Positions 1-11,826 of a stretch of DNA of 64,000 nucleotides are shown in pieces. The position numbers were made by a program, and so were the translations under genes. A model generated the notes under the pieces. The model worked only from the letters and a program-made list of their open reading frames with translations, was not told the DNA's origin and did not search any database. Each line of letters opens with the position of its first letter. Positions within the stretch are counted from its first letter, which is position 1. Origin of the DNA: Anaeramoeba flamelloides (taxonomy: Eukaryota; Metamonada; Anaeramoebidae); assembly GCA_027625915.1 (NCBI GenBank), contig JANTQA010000060.1, forward strand, positions 3,100,001 through 3,164,000, read 5' to 3'.

Positions 1-116
1 AAAGCTTTGTTAATTGCCCCATAAACAGCATTTTCAAAGATGAAAAAAATAAATAAATTTTTCATATTTTTTAAGTTGCTTTTTCATTTTCTGAATTTTT
101 TATTGTCGATCGTCAA

Positions 117-2210
117 ATGCTTACTGAGTTTTTCACTGTGCAAAACCAATTTACAAGAATTTTCCAAACACACACCATCAAACCATTGTCAAAGAAAATT
201 CAATTTAACTTTGAAACACCTATTTTGACAACACATTCAAACATAGCCAAGAAGAATAATTTTCATACAAAATATTATTATAGCTCGTTTCTAAACAAAC
301 CAAAACAAAACTCACATTTCACTACGAACACTAACAAGAGCGACTCCTGTGAAGAACTTATCAAGCAAGCTGATCAGGACTCATCAAAGGGCGAATATCA
401 GAAGGCCTTTAACACTTTATTGAAAGGGCTTGAGGTTGCTCGGCGAAATGATGATCTTCCAAATCGTGCGAAAGTGTTGGGGAAATTGGCTGTCTGTAGC
501 CAGCTGCAGCTAAAAAACCCCGAGTTGACCTTGAAGTATGCCAAGTTATGGTCCCAAGAAGCAATGAAACTGAAAGATCTTGATGGCTTTGCAGATGCGA
601 TGGTTCTCCAATTCTTGGCTGCGTGCGCCCGAAAAGAAAAAGAAATTGCTCTTAATTCCTTACAGGAATTTGAAAGCGTTGCTATAAATTTGGAAAACGA
701 TCAAAATACCAAAGGCGCAAGACTAGGGAGGCTGGGCTTATTATGGAAGGCAATTGGCCAGAAGCCGAAGGCGATTGAGTGCTTCAAATCTGCATTAGCA
801 CTTGTTTTAGATGAAAAGAATTTCCAGCTTGGTCAAAATAATGACAAGAACCAAGATAAGAATACACAGACAAAGCAGATTGCCTTAGACTTGTTACAAG
901 AATTACACCAACTACAGATGGACACACAAAGGATCGAACAAGCCGTTGAAACAAACGAAAAAAGATTAGCCTTACTCCGGGATGGAGGATCCAAGGAGAC
1001 ACTTTTATCGCTCTTACGGGAGCACGGTTACATGTTAAATTTAATGAATTGGTATGATCAGAGCCAGGAAATATATAACGAAGCCCTGAAATTGTCTGTT
1101 GAGATCGGCAAGGTTGAAATCGAAACGGAAATCCTTGTCAAATTGGGCGAGATCTTAACTGGCAGCAACGAGACTGTTGACAAGGGGATCGAATATTTGG
1201 AAAGAGCAACGGAACTAGCAAAATTGATTGAAGACGATCAATTGAAAACAAAGGCAACGGAATTGATAGGAAACACCTATTACAAAAACGGAAACTTTAC
1301 CTTATGTATCAAGTTTCTTGATAACCTTGTTTCGAGCTCAAAAAAAAATAATTCCAAATTTAACCAAGATTTGGTCTCTTTAAATTTGGGCAGATCTTAT
1401 CTTGAAATCGGAGAAGTTGAAAAGGCGAGAAAGCTATTACATGAAGTCCTTCAAATGAGTGGCGAAAACGAAACCCAAATACCCATTTTAGATCTACAAC
1501 CAAACCAAATTGATTTAAATTACTATAATGACGACGAGGAAACCAATTCCGATTTTTCTCCATTTTCCCCCTCTAACCCCAGTTTTGATAATTTCCCTCG
1601 GAATGTTCGAACAGAAACAATTAACTTCAATGCTTATCTGTCTTTAATGAGAGTGGAAGATCGTTCAGGGAATTATAAATTATCTAGCTGGTACGGGCAA
1701 CAGGCGTTAATTATTTCTCAAAGAACAACCGTCGACCATATATGTAGTTGCGACGATGATGATTCGAAAATTTCTCACAGAGGATCAACAAAAATTGAAA
1801 TTTTAAAAGAATTGATCCCGATTTATATAAAAGCTGAAAAATTCAAATTAACAATCAATTCAATCAAAGACGCAATCGAAACAATGCAAAATATTAAAAA
1901 CCCAGATACAGAATGGAGAAATTATATTATCAAAAACGCAATTGATTTAATAATCCGAAACAATATATCAAAAAGGAAATTGAATTTTTTTTTGAATTTT
2001 GCAATTAAATATGCTCAAAATTCAAACGATTTCAATATGGAACTTTTTTATTTATTTTTATTACAAAAATATACCCCCAATTCAAACAATTCGAGAGCTA
2101 AAGAATTATTGAACAAAATTCAAAATATTCAAATGCCTAAACTTTCAAAATTTGAATTCAATTTCAATTTAAATGAATGGTCTAATTGGTTATCCAGTTT
2201 AAGAAATTAG
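117..2210 (+). CDS. Tetratricopeptide-repeat protein with possible organelle presequence
   Basis: Single-exon frame of 697 residues from an ATG to a TAG stop. From about residue 78 to residue 400 it is made of helical pairs with the TPR signature spacing (for example the stretches around ELIKQADQDSSKGEYQKAF and AKVLGKLAVCSQL, then AIGQKPKAIECFKSALALV). TPR arrays bind other proteins; no catalytic motif is visible. The first 75 residues are rich in Asn, Lys, Thr and Phe and almost free of acidic residues, like a mitochondrial or mitochondrion-related-organelle targeting sequence (inference). The last third is more AT-rich and low in recognisable repeats but keeps helical character. The coding region is visibly richer in G and C than its flanks, which supports it being a real gene. 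A specific orthologue is not recognised. Upstream sequence to position 1 shows no other coding sequence. Confidence 0.85.
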   Translation: MLTEFFTVQNQFTRIFQTHTIKPLSKKIQFNFETPILTTHSNIAKKNNFHTKYYYSSFLNKPKQNSHFTTNTNKSDSCEELIKQADQDSSKGEYQKAFNTLLKGLEVARRNDDLPNRAKVLGKLAVCSQLQLKNPELTLKYAKLWSQEAMKLKDLDGFADAMVLQFLAACARKEKEIALNSLQEFESVAINLENDQNTKGARLGRLGLLWKAIGQKPKAIECFKSALALVLDEKNFQLGQNNDKNQDKNTQTKQIALDLLQELHQLQMDTQRIEQAVETNEKRLALLRDGGSKETLLSLLREHGYMLNLMNWYDQSQEIYNEALKLSVEIGKVEIETEILVKLGEILTGSNETVDKGIEYLERATELAKLIEDDQLKTKATELIGNTYYKNGNFTLCIKFLDNLVSSSKKNNSKFNQDLVSLNLGRSYLEIGEVEKARKLLHEVLQMSGENETQIPILDLQPNQIDLNYYNDDEETNSDFSPFSPSNPSFDNFPRNVRTETINFNAYLSLMRVEDRSGNYKLSSWYGQQALIISQRTTVDHICSCDDDDSKISHRGSTKIEILKELIPIYIKAEKFKLTINSIKDAIETMQNIKNPDTEWRNYIIKNAIDLIIRNNISKRKLNFFLNFAIKYAQNSNDFNMELFYLFLLQKYTPNSNNSRAKELLNKIQNIQMPKLSKFEFNFNLNEWSNWLSSLRN

Positions 2211-3592
2211 TAAATACGTTGATTATTTTTGCTAATGTTGCTTTTTTTTATTTTTTGTTTTATTTTATTTTTTTTTTTATTAAAATTAAAAGTTTTTTTT
2301 TTTCTTCTTTCTCTTCCCACCCCCCTCTCTTTATTTTTAATTAATAAATATCAGTGAAAATAAAATAAAAATAAATCTAAGCTAAATTTCAAAAATAGGG
2401 TCATCATTAGTATTTTCTAAATTATTGGTATGTGTGTTGTGTTAACCAAATATTCGGAACCCAATATCTTTTAAAAGTTATTATTGAATATTTAATATCA
2501 AGAAACAATCTTCTTTTAATGAAAATTTCTCAGAGTTGAATTCATTTTTTTGCAATTTTTCTTTCAAAATGATTCCATATTTTTATTTTTATGTTGAATG
2601 AACAAGAACATTTTTGAAAATCGTTAATATTCATGAGATGAGATTAATTAGCATTGGAGAAAGGGATTGTAAAATTCAAAGAAAGTAAAACACCCAAGAA
2701 GTGTTTGCTTTGAAAACAAGTATCAACCAAATTTGCTTTAATGAGTTACAATGGTTCCTTGAAAAGTGAAGAAATAGCTAAATCAAATAAGATCTTCGTT
2801 TCTCTTTCATTTGGAGACAATGTGATGAATGTGATAGTATTCATTTTATCTTTGAGTTCTTTGTTGTACATTCAAAAAATTGGTTTTGTTTTCGTTTTCT
2901 TTTCTTTTTCTTTTTCTTTTTCTTTCTTTTGTTGAGATTCTTTTTATCTTGAAAAAGGTATCAAGGAAAGTTTGGGTTGATACCAAATGGGTGAATAGTA
3001 AAAATCTGATAACTCTGATGGAAAGTTGTTTCAAAAGGTTCTTGGAAGCAATGGTGAATCTTAAATGGATAAATTTAAGATGAAAAATCATTTCAAAAAA
3101 TAGGGTCAGATTTATTTTTTTTCTTTATGGGTTTCTTTTCTCTATTCTTTTATTAGAAATAATAATTAAAACAGAAAAGGGTGTTTTAGACAGTTATTTT
3201 TTAGTTTTAAGTTCTGATTTTTCTGGGTTGAGTTTTTGGTATTTACTAAATGAGAAATTACATTTTTTTTTCAATCAAAAATTTGCCCCTATTTTTGAAA
3301 TTAAGCTTACTTTAGAAATTATATTTCAAAAGAGATTTGAATTTTTCAAATCTTTCTTAAAATCAAAAAAAAAATATTTTACTTTTAGTAAAATAAAGAT
3401 TATTTATTATTTTTTTTATAATTTTGATCCTTCAAAAAAAGTTAATTTTTTTTTTTTTTTTAAAAAAATTTAAAACAGAAACAAAAGATGTATTTTAGTT
3501 TGAAATTATTCAAGGTTATTTATCAATATTATGAATTTATCCTAGATTTATAAATAATTTTTTGATTAAAATAAAATAAATATAATGATCTA

Positions 3593-4005
3593 ACCATTTG
3601 GGAAAACAACTTCAACCATTGTTTTTAATTGGGAAACCTTTCTGAAAACGAAAAGTTAGAACTATTAAGAAAAGAAAAAATAAATCTTTAAAGACAAAAT
3701 GGGGGATTAAACACAATAAGAGTTTTTTTTAATACTATCTCATGAACAGGGATTTTTTATTTGATTAATCAATTATTAAACATTTGTTGAAAGAATTAAC
3801 CATTTTGAGATCTCTAAAACCACTTATCATAATTTCGAAGAATTAAGGAGATTTAAATTGTGTTTGTTGTATTGCTTAAAAATAATATAATGGATTAACA
3901 TTAGGAGTTAATTTGTTTCTTCTTTTACTTGATATTATTTTTCTTTTCCAGTTTCACTTGATGTTTGCAATTAAAAACAGTATTTCACTTTTTCCCAGTT
4001 ACATT
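3593..4005 (+). repeat. Decayed copy of the 451-bp TIR element found at 18730-19180
   Basis: The stretch aligns by eye along its whole length to 18730-19180 in the same orientation. Shared blocks include the ends (ATTTGGGAAAACAACTTC versus GTTCTGGGAAAAAAGTGAAA), the central words ATTTAAATTGTGTTTGTTG and AATATAATGGATTA, and a terminal CACTTTTTCCCAGT. It is non-coding and its terminal repeats are worn, so it is the older of the two copies. Confidence 0.7.
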
Positions 4006-5298
4006 ATTTTCCCCGGGCATTAAACCCCATTTAAATAATTGTGACTTGCCTAAAATAAAAAAATAATAAAAAATATATATTCTTTTCTATTTTGAATAAC
4101 TATTTATATAATTTTATTTATAATACACTTTTAAATTATTTTTAAAATAAAAAAATCTGATATTTTAAAAATTAAAAAATAATCAAAAAAAAAAAAAAAT
4201 AAAGTTATTCACAAATTTTGAAATTAGCATTACAGATTTTTTATGACAGAATTTTCATTGAAAAAAAGTTGAACACCAGGATTTAATAGTAATAATTAAA
4301 TTCATTTTAAAATAATTTACATAGTTTCAATTATCTTTGTGTTTATTTTCCTTTTGAAAGATCTTTTTTTTTTCCACCTGATCTTTTGCAGAAAAAAAAA
4401 GAAGAAAAATGAAAAAAAAATATAATAAAAAGTTGAAAAAGAAAATAAAAATATAATAAAAAGTTTAAAAAGGAAATAAAAATTTGGAAATGAGAAAAAA
4501 TGATACTGATAAAAATTTTTAAAATAATTGATAAGAATATAGGATAAAAACACAGGTAACAACAAACCTTAATATCATGAAGTGAGTCAATATTTTTGAA
4601 AAATAGTTTATTTACTCAAAAAATGGAAAGGAAGAAATGTGTTAAAAAAACTGATGATTGGATAAAATTTTGCACTCTAAACCAGCTCTTTTAGCATCGA
4701 ATAACTCATTTAAAACTAGAGATATCTGAAATTTTGTTTTTTTTAATTCAAAATATTTTTTTCGATAAAGATTGGTACCCCCTTTAGTTAATAACCAAAA
4801 TATACTAGAACATAAAAGAATCATTAAAATCATCTTCCTTTAATGTTATAAAATATAATTGCAATAATACAATTAAATTTTTACATGTTATTTTTTTTTT
4901 TGTTGTTAAGTATTTTTTATTTAGACATATCACCCCCATTTCTCTAAATAAATTTCATTTTTTCACAAATATCATAATTAAACAATAGTTCATCCACTTT
5001 TCATCTTAATTAAGTAATTAAATTTTAATCTTTGATTTATTTGATTTATGTATCATTTACTAGTTAAATCATAAACAACTATTTTTCTTACATTTTGGGA
5101 TACTTTCCAATGATGAAACAAATAGAATTGTGTAGCTATAACTTTCACAAAGAAAAATTATTCTTTCTTATTTTTGTCATTATTTTTTTCAAATCCACAT
5201 TTAATAAGAGGATTTTAGGATAATACATAAAATTCCCATATACATATTATATCTTTTTATCACTTCGCTTTTATTTCTTACATCTCTAAATATACCTA

Positions 5299-5838
5299 TA
5301 AACTCAATTTCCACCAAAAATACCAGTTTTATTGAAGAAATAGAACATATTCTATAGTTTTAATCCAATATTCTTAATAAAATAAAATTTCAATTGATAG
5401 ATCAGATCATTTTTTCTAATTTAGTAAAATTTTTTTTTTCTCTTTTTCTTCTTTTTATTATTTTTTTTTAAGAAAAAAGTTGATTTGAAAAAAAAAATGT
5501 TTGAAACCCCAAATTAACTGTACGAAAATTGAGGTTTTGTAATATATTTAAAAAGTAATACACTACTATCAAAAAAATCTTATGTCATTAATTATAATTT
5601 CCGGAAGAAATTGAGAAATTTTCAACAAAAAAATTCCAATTAATGGGACCAATTATTTATTTTAATATTTTTTTTTTTGATATTTATGTTTTTTTCAGGG
5701 ATTCATGGAAGTACACCAACCCGAATTCGAAGTTTATTAGTTCTTAAATTTTAAAACAATATTGTATCTTTGTTGGTTCTTGAAAAAAAATTAATTTTTA
5801 ATGTTTAACCACGGGTTATTCGAGTGAAATCGAGTTTA
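5299..5838. mobile_element. Non-autonomous TIR element, Tc1/mariner type
   Basis: Starts with TAAACTCAATTTCC and ends with GAAATCGAGTTTA, so the two ends are inverted and each is bounded by TA, the target duplication of Tc1/mariner elements. The terminal sequence is close to that of the transposase-bearing element at 15261-16303. A 44-bp block at 5323-5366 recurs inverted at 32203-32246 with about three mismatches, and 5465-5640 resembles 21305-21480, so this is a dispersed family. No coding sequence. Confidence 0.65.
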
Positions 5839-7768
5839 TACAACATTATTGAAAAGTATTTCAAAGATTTTAAGTAATGTAATTTTTACATTTATAATTA
5901 ATTCAACAGATAAAAAAAATCCATGATTAAAATTGGTTAATAACTTGAAATTTTTGTTTTTTGAATGTGAAAAAAAATTTATTTCAATTTGTTAACCTTC
6001 CTATTTTTTCTTTTTAGAATAAAGAAATAAAAAGTATTAAGGTCCTATAGAGAAGAAAAAAATATATAAAATAAAAACAAAAAAAATAATATTTAAAATT
6101 ATTATAAAATCAATAAATTTGAAATAAAGTTTTTATATTTGTGATTAATCTAATTTTATAACGAAAAGTTATATAAAAAAAAAAATAAATAATATTATGA
6201 TAATTTACAAAATCTATAACAAAAAGTTAATTAATTTTTTTAAGAAAGAAAATCCCTTCTTTTTCTTTTGTTTATTTTTACAAAAAAAAAAATAAAAATA
6301 AAATAAATATTACTTGCTAACAAAAAAAAATAACCCATTTAGAAAATACATCAGAATATATTATAGATTGGTGTTTAAAACATTACTAGTGTAAATATGA
6401 AGGTTAGAAAAAATAGACTTTTTACATTTTTCAAGAGAAATAAAGAGTTCCATGTATTTATCCAGATTTTGATAATAGTAAATATAATTTCTGATTATAT
6501 GAATAGAATAATAATAAAAATAATCAAAGAATCATATGGTAAATAACAATATTTGATTTTAAATAAAAAATTCTTTTTCAAACAAAGTATTGATGTTCAC
6601 CAAATGAATTTAGATTGAAATACCCTTTTAACTCATAATTAAAACGGAGAATTCCTTTACTATTGCCAAAATTTGGATAAATGTTTGGAACTCTTTATTT
6701 ATCTCTAAAATTGTAAAAACTCTATTTTTAACAACATTCCAAATTTAGACTTGTGAAGGTACTGCCTTTAAAAGTTGTATTATCAAAAATAGAGAAAAGA
6801 ATTTTCATTCTTTTTTTTTTAAAATTAGTTAAACAAGGTTTAAACTCTAGTCGAGTATTCTATGAAATGTAAAGAGAAACCCTAGAATAATGAAAAAAAA
6901 AGATTGTATTCAAATGGATTTTTTCTCAGATAAATTTTTTGCAAAGTAATTTGATAAATGCTAACGGTATTTGTCTTGAAATCGAAAATCAATAGGTAGT
7001 TTTTCAAAAATTCTATAAAATTATCAAATTATAAAGGACCATTTAAAAAATTTAAAATAACTTGATGATTTCAGGAGTGTTAAATAGAAACTTTTAATTT
7101 TGAAATGGCCACCTAAAAAGAATAAGATTATATTCCTTGTCTTAATGAATCACTTAATTCTGGAAATAAATTTTCTGTAATTGTTATAAATTTTCAAAAT
7201 AAAACTTAATCTCAAATAAAAGAATATCATAATAAAAAACCCTTAATTCTTTATTTTTAATTAACACAGCAAATTGTGATGCTTTCCTAAAATGAAAATC
7301 TGGAAGTCAAGAAATAGATTTTAAAAAAAAAATTACAAGTAGGTATTAAAACATAAAGCAAGATTCATTTAAAAAAACTGAGAAACAAAATAACCAAAAA
7401 TACCCACACACATAAGAAAATATTTTATTCCCATTACCTTTCTCGTCGACCTTAAAATCTAAAAAAACTCTTATTTAAATTTAATTAATTTATTGGTAAA
7501 AGATCCCAATCACAAAATAACGATTCCACCCAAATCAGTTTTTATTAACACTTACTACATTTGTTAATTAATACAAACAATATTTCTTCGCAACTATAAT
7601 CTAAATCACCCCCAAAAAGAAATCAAAACAAAAACACCTTACAAGCCTTTTGGGAAATAAGTTCAATTGTAACAATACCTTCGAAAAACTGAAAAAGGCT
7701 GTATTTTATTTTTTGCTATTTTCTCGACTGGCAGATTTTTTGTGTTAAAAAACAAAACAAGTTGTTTG

Positions 7769-9271
7769 ATGATAACAAAAAAACAACCACAAAACAAAGT
7801 CACTACAAAAACACAAGCACTACAGCGTGTGTCACCAATTGTCATGATTGGTTACACGTGCCTTCAAGTGCTACCAGAACTCGTTATAAAATTTTCACAA
7901 GTGAATGGGCTCTATGAGTATTCCATAACAGCTGCGATAAGTTTGATCGAGTTGTTGCGTGCAACTTGTGCGTTTTTCTTGTTTTACACACACACTTCAC
8001 TTGCTGGCTACGGCATGAAACAAAAGATAAAAATTCTTTTCACGATCCATCAAAACCAAGTTTTGTTATTTATCCCCGCAGCCTTGTGTTGTCTCGAGGG
8101 TGATTTGCTCTTTTACAATTTGGAAAATTATGATCCTTCGCTTGTCAAGCTCATTAGCTTCTCGTCCCTTGGGTTTAAATGGGTTTTTGAAATTCTCAAA
8201 GATTGGAAAAAATATTTGGACAACAAGCCAGCAAGGAGAAACCAGCAACAAAAATTGTTATGTTTTTTCCTTATGATTGCAGGTTGTGTTTTGGCACAAT
8301 ACTCCCAAAGCAGCACCTTTACACATGTCAAAATTAGAAAGCATTCTGCTGGCTTTGCTTTTTTTAGCCCGGCAATTCTGTTATTCTTTCAGGGCTTCAT
8401 CACCTGTGTTTCAATTAATTTGTACAAAACATTTTTAAATAAAATCATCAATAATGGTGATGCTGATTCAAGTCTCCAAAATCCCCAAATTATTAAGGAA
8501 ACAAAGAATGTTATTGACACGAATGATGGTGATAATAAAATTAAGAACAACGAAAACAACAACAGCAGCAGCAGCAACAGCAGCAGCATCATCAACAACT
8601 ATCCCAATAATGAGGATGGTAATAATCAAGACAATAGTGATGATCATGGAACGGTTCTTTTTGGGACAGAGCCACAATTGTTTGCAACAAAAATGTGGTT
8701 TTATATTCAAAATTTAATAATACACTTCCTAATCACTTTAATTTTGCGTGGCAAGTTTCCAGACATCATTGGGTTTTTCAATAAAATTGATTCAACCAGA
8801 GTGATTTTGTTATTAGTGACTTGCCTATCGGGGATGTTTTCTCCCTTTTTAAGAAAACTAATAACTAAAGATTTAAATGAATTTTCTTTAATAATTGAAA
8901 TTATAGTAATCACTTTCATGTCCATTTTTGTCTTGAAAACTAAAATTACTTTCGGTTTCATCGTTGCCTGTTTAGTCGTTTCAACTTCAATTTTACTTTA
9001 TAACAGATTGCATTCTTCTTTTGAAATTCTAATCAATAATAATGAAGAAGCGATCAAAGAAAGAAATTCACTTGACTTGAATGATTCTTCCAAAAATGAA
9101 AGCAAAAAGAATGAATTAGATTTATTAAACTCCAAAGGATTGATTCAGAATAATGAGCAGAGCTCTACAAAATATCTTGAAAGGGAAAAAATGAAGATGA
9201 AAGATATTTTGATTAAAAAGTCAGATACAGAGGCTATTGATTCATTACAAGAAACAGAAAATTCAACATAA
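7769..9271 (+). CDS. Nucleotide-sugar transporter-like membrane protein (DMT/SLC35A-like)
   Basis: About 500 residues, starting at the first ATG in the frame (7769; the frame is open slightly further upstream but without an ATG) and ending at a TAA. About ten hydrophobic segments are visible. The N-terminal half follows the nucleotide-sugar transporter pattern: a helix ending IELLRATCAFFLFY, then FIPAALCCLEGDLLFYNL, then a helix pair and LCFFLMIAGCVLAQYS; the C-terminal half has IIEIIVITFMSIFVL and FIVACLVVSTSILLY, as in the SLC35A group that exchanges nucleotide sugars for nucleoside monophosphates across Golgi or ER membranes. The central loop (about residues 240-285) is a hydrophilic Asn/Ser/Asp tract, partly coded by CAG/AAC-type triplets, which is an unusual insertion for the family. 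The C-terminal tail of about 90 residues is charged. Substrate cannot be told. It lies near a sugar-nucleotide dehydratase gene, possibly by chance. Confidence 0.8.
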   Translation: MITKKQPQNKVTTKTQALQRVSPIVMIGYTCLQVLPELVIKFSQVNGLYEYSITAAISLIELLRATCAFFLFYTHTSLAGYGMKQKIKILFTIHQNQVLLFIPAALCCLEGDLLFYNLENYDPSLVKLISFSSLGFKWVFEILKDWKKYLDNKPARRNQQQKLLCFFLMIAGCVLAQYSQSSTFTHVKIRKHSAGFAFFSPAILLFFQGFITCVSINLYKTFLNKIINNGDADSSLQNPQIIKETKNVIDTNDGDNKIKNNENNNSSSSNSSSIINNYPNNEDGNNQDNSDDHGTVLFGTEPQLFATKMWFYIQNLIIHFLITLILRGKFPDIIGFFNKIDSTRVILLLVTCLSGMFSPFLRKLITKDLNEFSLIIEIIVITFMSIFVLKTKITFGFIVACLVVSTSILLYNRLHSSFEILINNNEEAIKERNSLDLNDSSKNESKKNELDLLNSKGLIQNNEQSSTKYLEREKMKMKDILIKKSDTEAIDSLQETENST

Positions 9272-10648
9272 AAAACTTTTTTTTTTTTTTTTTATTTATT
9301 TTTTTTTCGAATAAATATTGAATATAAATTCCTATTTTCTATTATTTTTTTTTTAGATTGGATTTATTTTTATTTTTTTTTTTGAAATATTTTCGAATTT
9401 TAAATATAAAAGTTAGATCTCATCCCAGATGGATATGGCGATTATGTACATAATCATAAGCTGGTGAAAAAAAAAAATTGAAATAATAAATCAATTTATC
9501 TATACAATATTATAAAATAAACTAAATCCCAAAAAATTCGACACTGTTTAAACAGTTGAAAGAATAACAATACTCTACATTCAATTTGGAAATAATTTTG
9601 ATTTAACAAAGTATTTAATTTGTTGTCTATGGGTTTTGTATTCATTTAACTTTTTTCCAGTTATGTAATCTGTTTCGTTAGATCTGTATTTTTTTTACAT
9701 AAGGTTGATAGAAGGTTGATGTTGAATTTGTTGAATTTGAAAAACCACATACAATTAGTTGATGGTATCTTATCATTTGATTGATCAACAATTGTGTTTT
9801 GCATTTCAATAAAATTTACAAAACACTTTTTGTTCGAATCGTTTCATCATTTTTGAAAGACCTTTTTTTTTTTATTTATTTTATATTTTTTTCTTTTATT
9901 TGTATGAAAATGATTACTTATCATAACATTAATACTTGTTTACTTAAATGTGTTTTAATATTAAGTTTTGGAAAAATACAATAAATTGAGTTTTTTTTTT
10001 ACATATTTTTCATTTTGTGTGTGTCCAATTTTTTTGGAATGTAATTTTATTTACCAGACAAAGGAGCCTTGTTATAATTAATGGATATAATATGTTAAAG
10101 GATTTGAAGGAGATCAGTATAAATTTTTTTTTTTCATTCTTACCTCTTTTTTTTCTCTCAATGTCTTTTTTTTTTCTTTGATACTTCATTGTTTTCCATT
10201 TTTTTTTCTATTTTTTTATTTACTGATTGTTATTCATGTTTTTCTTAATCATTTTTTAATGATAAGATGGTTAATTAATATTGCTTCCCATAATATATAA
10301 ACTATTATTATTTATTTTCTTTATTGATTTTCTATTATTTTAAAGTATTTCGTTAATCAAATATTTTCTATTGTTTTCAGGTGGTGAAAATTCACAAAGA
10401 AATTTTTTTGATATCTTGGCGTATTTTAAAATTAGAGTGAATTTTGCATAAATTACAGATTTTTATTTTATTTTTCTCAGAAACATAAGGATATTTTTTA
10501 AATAATTTATAACATTTTTTGATTTAAAAATAAGTGTTGAGTTTATCTTTTTTAAATCTTTTTTGTCATTATGTTACTTTCCAATCAAGAATTAAGTAGA
10601 ATTTTTACATATTTTCTTAATACTTCTTAATTATATAAAAAAAACTAT

Positions 10649-10791
10649 AGATTTTCCAGGATTTGAAAAAAATGAGTAAAATTTTTGATTTGTCTAAATT
10701 CTAAATAATTCTGGAAAAGTATTATTAGTTTTTTTTTTATTTTAGAAATTGAAAGATAATTTCTTTATATTTCTCAAATTCAAAAAATACA
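10649..10791. repeat. Paired-palindrome repeat copy (order B-A)
   Basis: Two adjacent inverted repeats. The first (10650-10719) opens with ATTTTCCAGGATTTG and closes with ATTCTGGAAAAGT; the second (10729-10791) opens with TTTAGAAATTGAAAG and closes with TTTCTCAAATTC. Both match the palindromes of the family described at 36711-36960. Confidence 0.55.
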
Positions 10792-11070
10792 AGAAAACCA
10801 AATCACTTGAATACGCTTTACCACACTTACAGGTAATTCACTCAAAGGTTGAATTAACTGAAAATGTTTTGTATTCGTATTTTCTTAGATGATCTTTTAA
10901 ATATTATTAAGTTTTTCAACCATGACTATTTATTATTAAAGTTTGACCTCAAAAAGTATATTAAAATTATTTTTATTATTTTAAGTTTTCAATTTCCCAA
11001 TTAATACTTTTGTATTTTATTTTGAAAACTTTAATTTGTCTGAAATATGTTCAAACCTAAAAAAATCTAA

Positions 11071-11092
11071 GTGTGTGTGTGTGTGTGTGTGT
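11071..11092. repeat. GT dinucleotide microsatellite
   Basis: Eleven consecutive GT units followed by TATGTATGTG. No gene nearby. Confidence 0.95.
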
Positions 11093-11826
11093 ATGTATGT
11101 GTTTGATATTTTCTTTTATATATTTAAAGAGGTATTTGATCAATTTTCTATTCAGTTTTGTTAATTAATCTTTAGGGAAAATAGGATTAATTTTCAAAAA
11201 ATTATCACTATTTTCATTTATATAAACAATAGATAAGTTAAAATCTTTTTGAGTAAGAGTAAAAATAACTAATCCATTTGATAATAGACTAATGAGTATT
11301 GCTTGACTATTGGTATAATGATTTCACTGTCTAATTTTGTTATTGGTAAAAAATAGGTTTTTTTTTGTTGAAATAATCTTATACTTTTTTGAAGTTTTTT
11401 TTTTTTGGAATATTTTTCTTTTAAAAAATCAAATTCCTAAATATTTTTTTTCTGTTAACTTGTTTGATTTTAATATTTGATCACTTTGCGGATTCATTGA
11501 ATTTCTTGGATTATTTTCATGATTGTTATTAGCTTTTTGCCATTTTTTAATATTTGGACTTCTAAGATCACAATCAAATCCATGACAAACATTTAACAAT
11601 GATTTTATTATTGTTTAATTATTTCTAAGGTAATTCCAAAAATGACGGGAATTATTATTTTTTATATATTTCATAAAAATAATCTTTGTTAGTACATCTA
11701 TTCGTAAATGAAAATAACAAATTAAGTTAAATATTAATACTTATTGAAACAATGACTATGATATTTATTTCAAAATATGTTTATTGAACAATTTCCAAAA
11801 AAATAAAAAAAAGGGTGTTTGAAATA

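Larger units (their letters stand above)
2211..7768. other. Non-coding AT-rich spacer with decayed transposon remnants
   Basis: No convincing coding sequence on either strand; all open frames are short and low in complexity. It begins with a T-rich downstream region of the TPR gene (likely 3' UTR and polyadenylation zone near 2220-2360) and contains a TTTTTC-type microsatellite near 2885-2932, a decayed MITE at 3593-4005, a TIR element at 5299-5838, and an isolated transposon-end-like sequence near 3282-3307 that resembles the right end of the mariner-type element at 16276-16303. Confidence 0.6.

Noticed and set aside
784-1563. Minus-strand open frames inside the TPR gene
   Set aside because: Antisense shadows; the plus frame has TPR periodicity and a coherent start and stop.
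8389-8717. Open frames with runs of Val/Ala or Leu overlapping the transporter
   Set aside because: Frame-shifted or antisense readings of the Asn/Ser triplet tract in the real coding frame.
9825-9850. TTCGAATC word resembling a tRNA T-loop
   Set aside because: No pairing acceptor, D or anticodon stems could be found around it. No tRNA or rRNA gene was recognised in the window.
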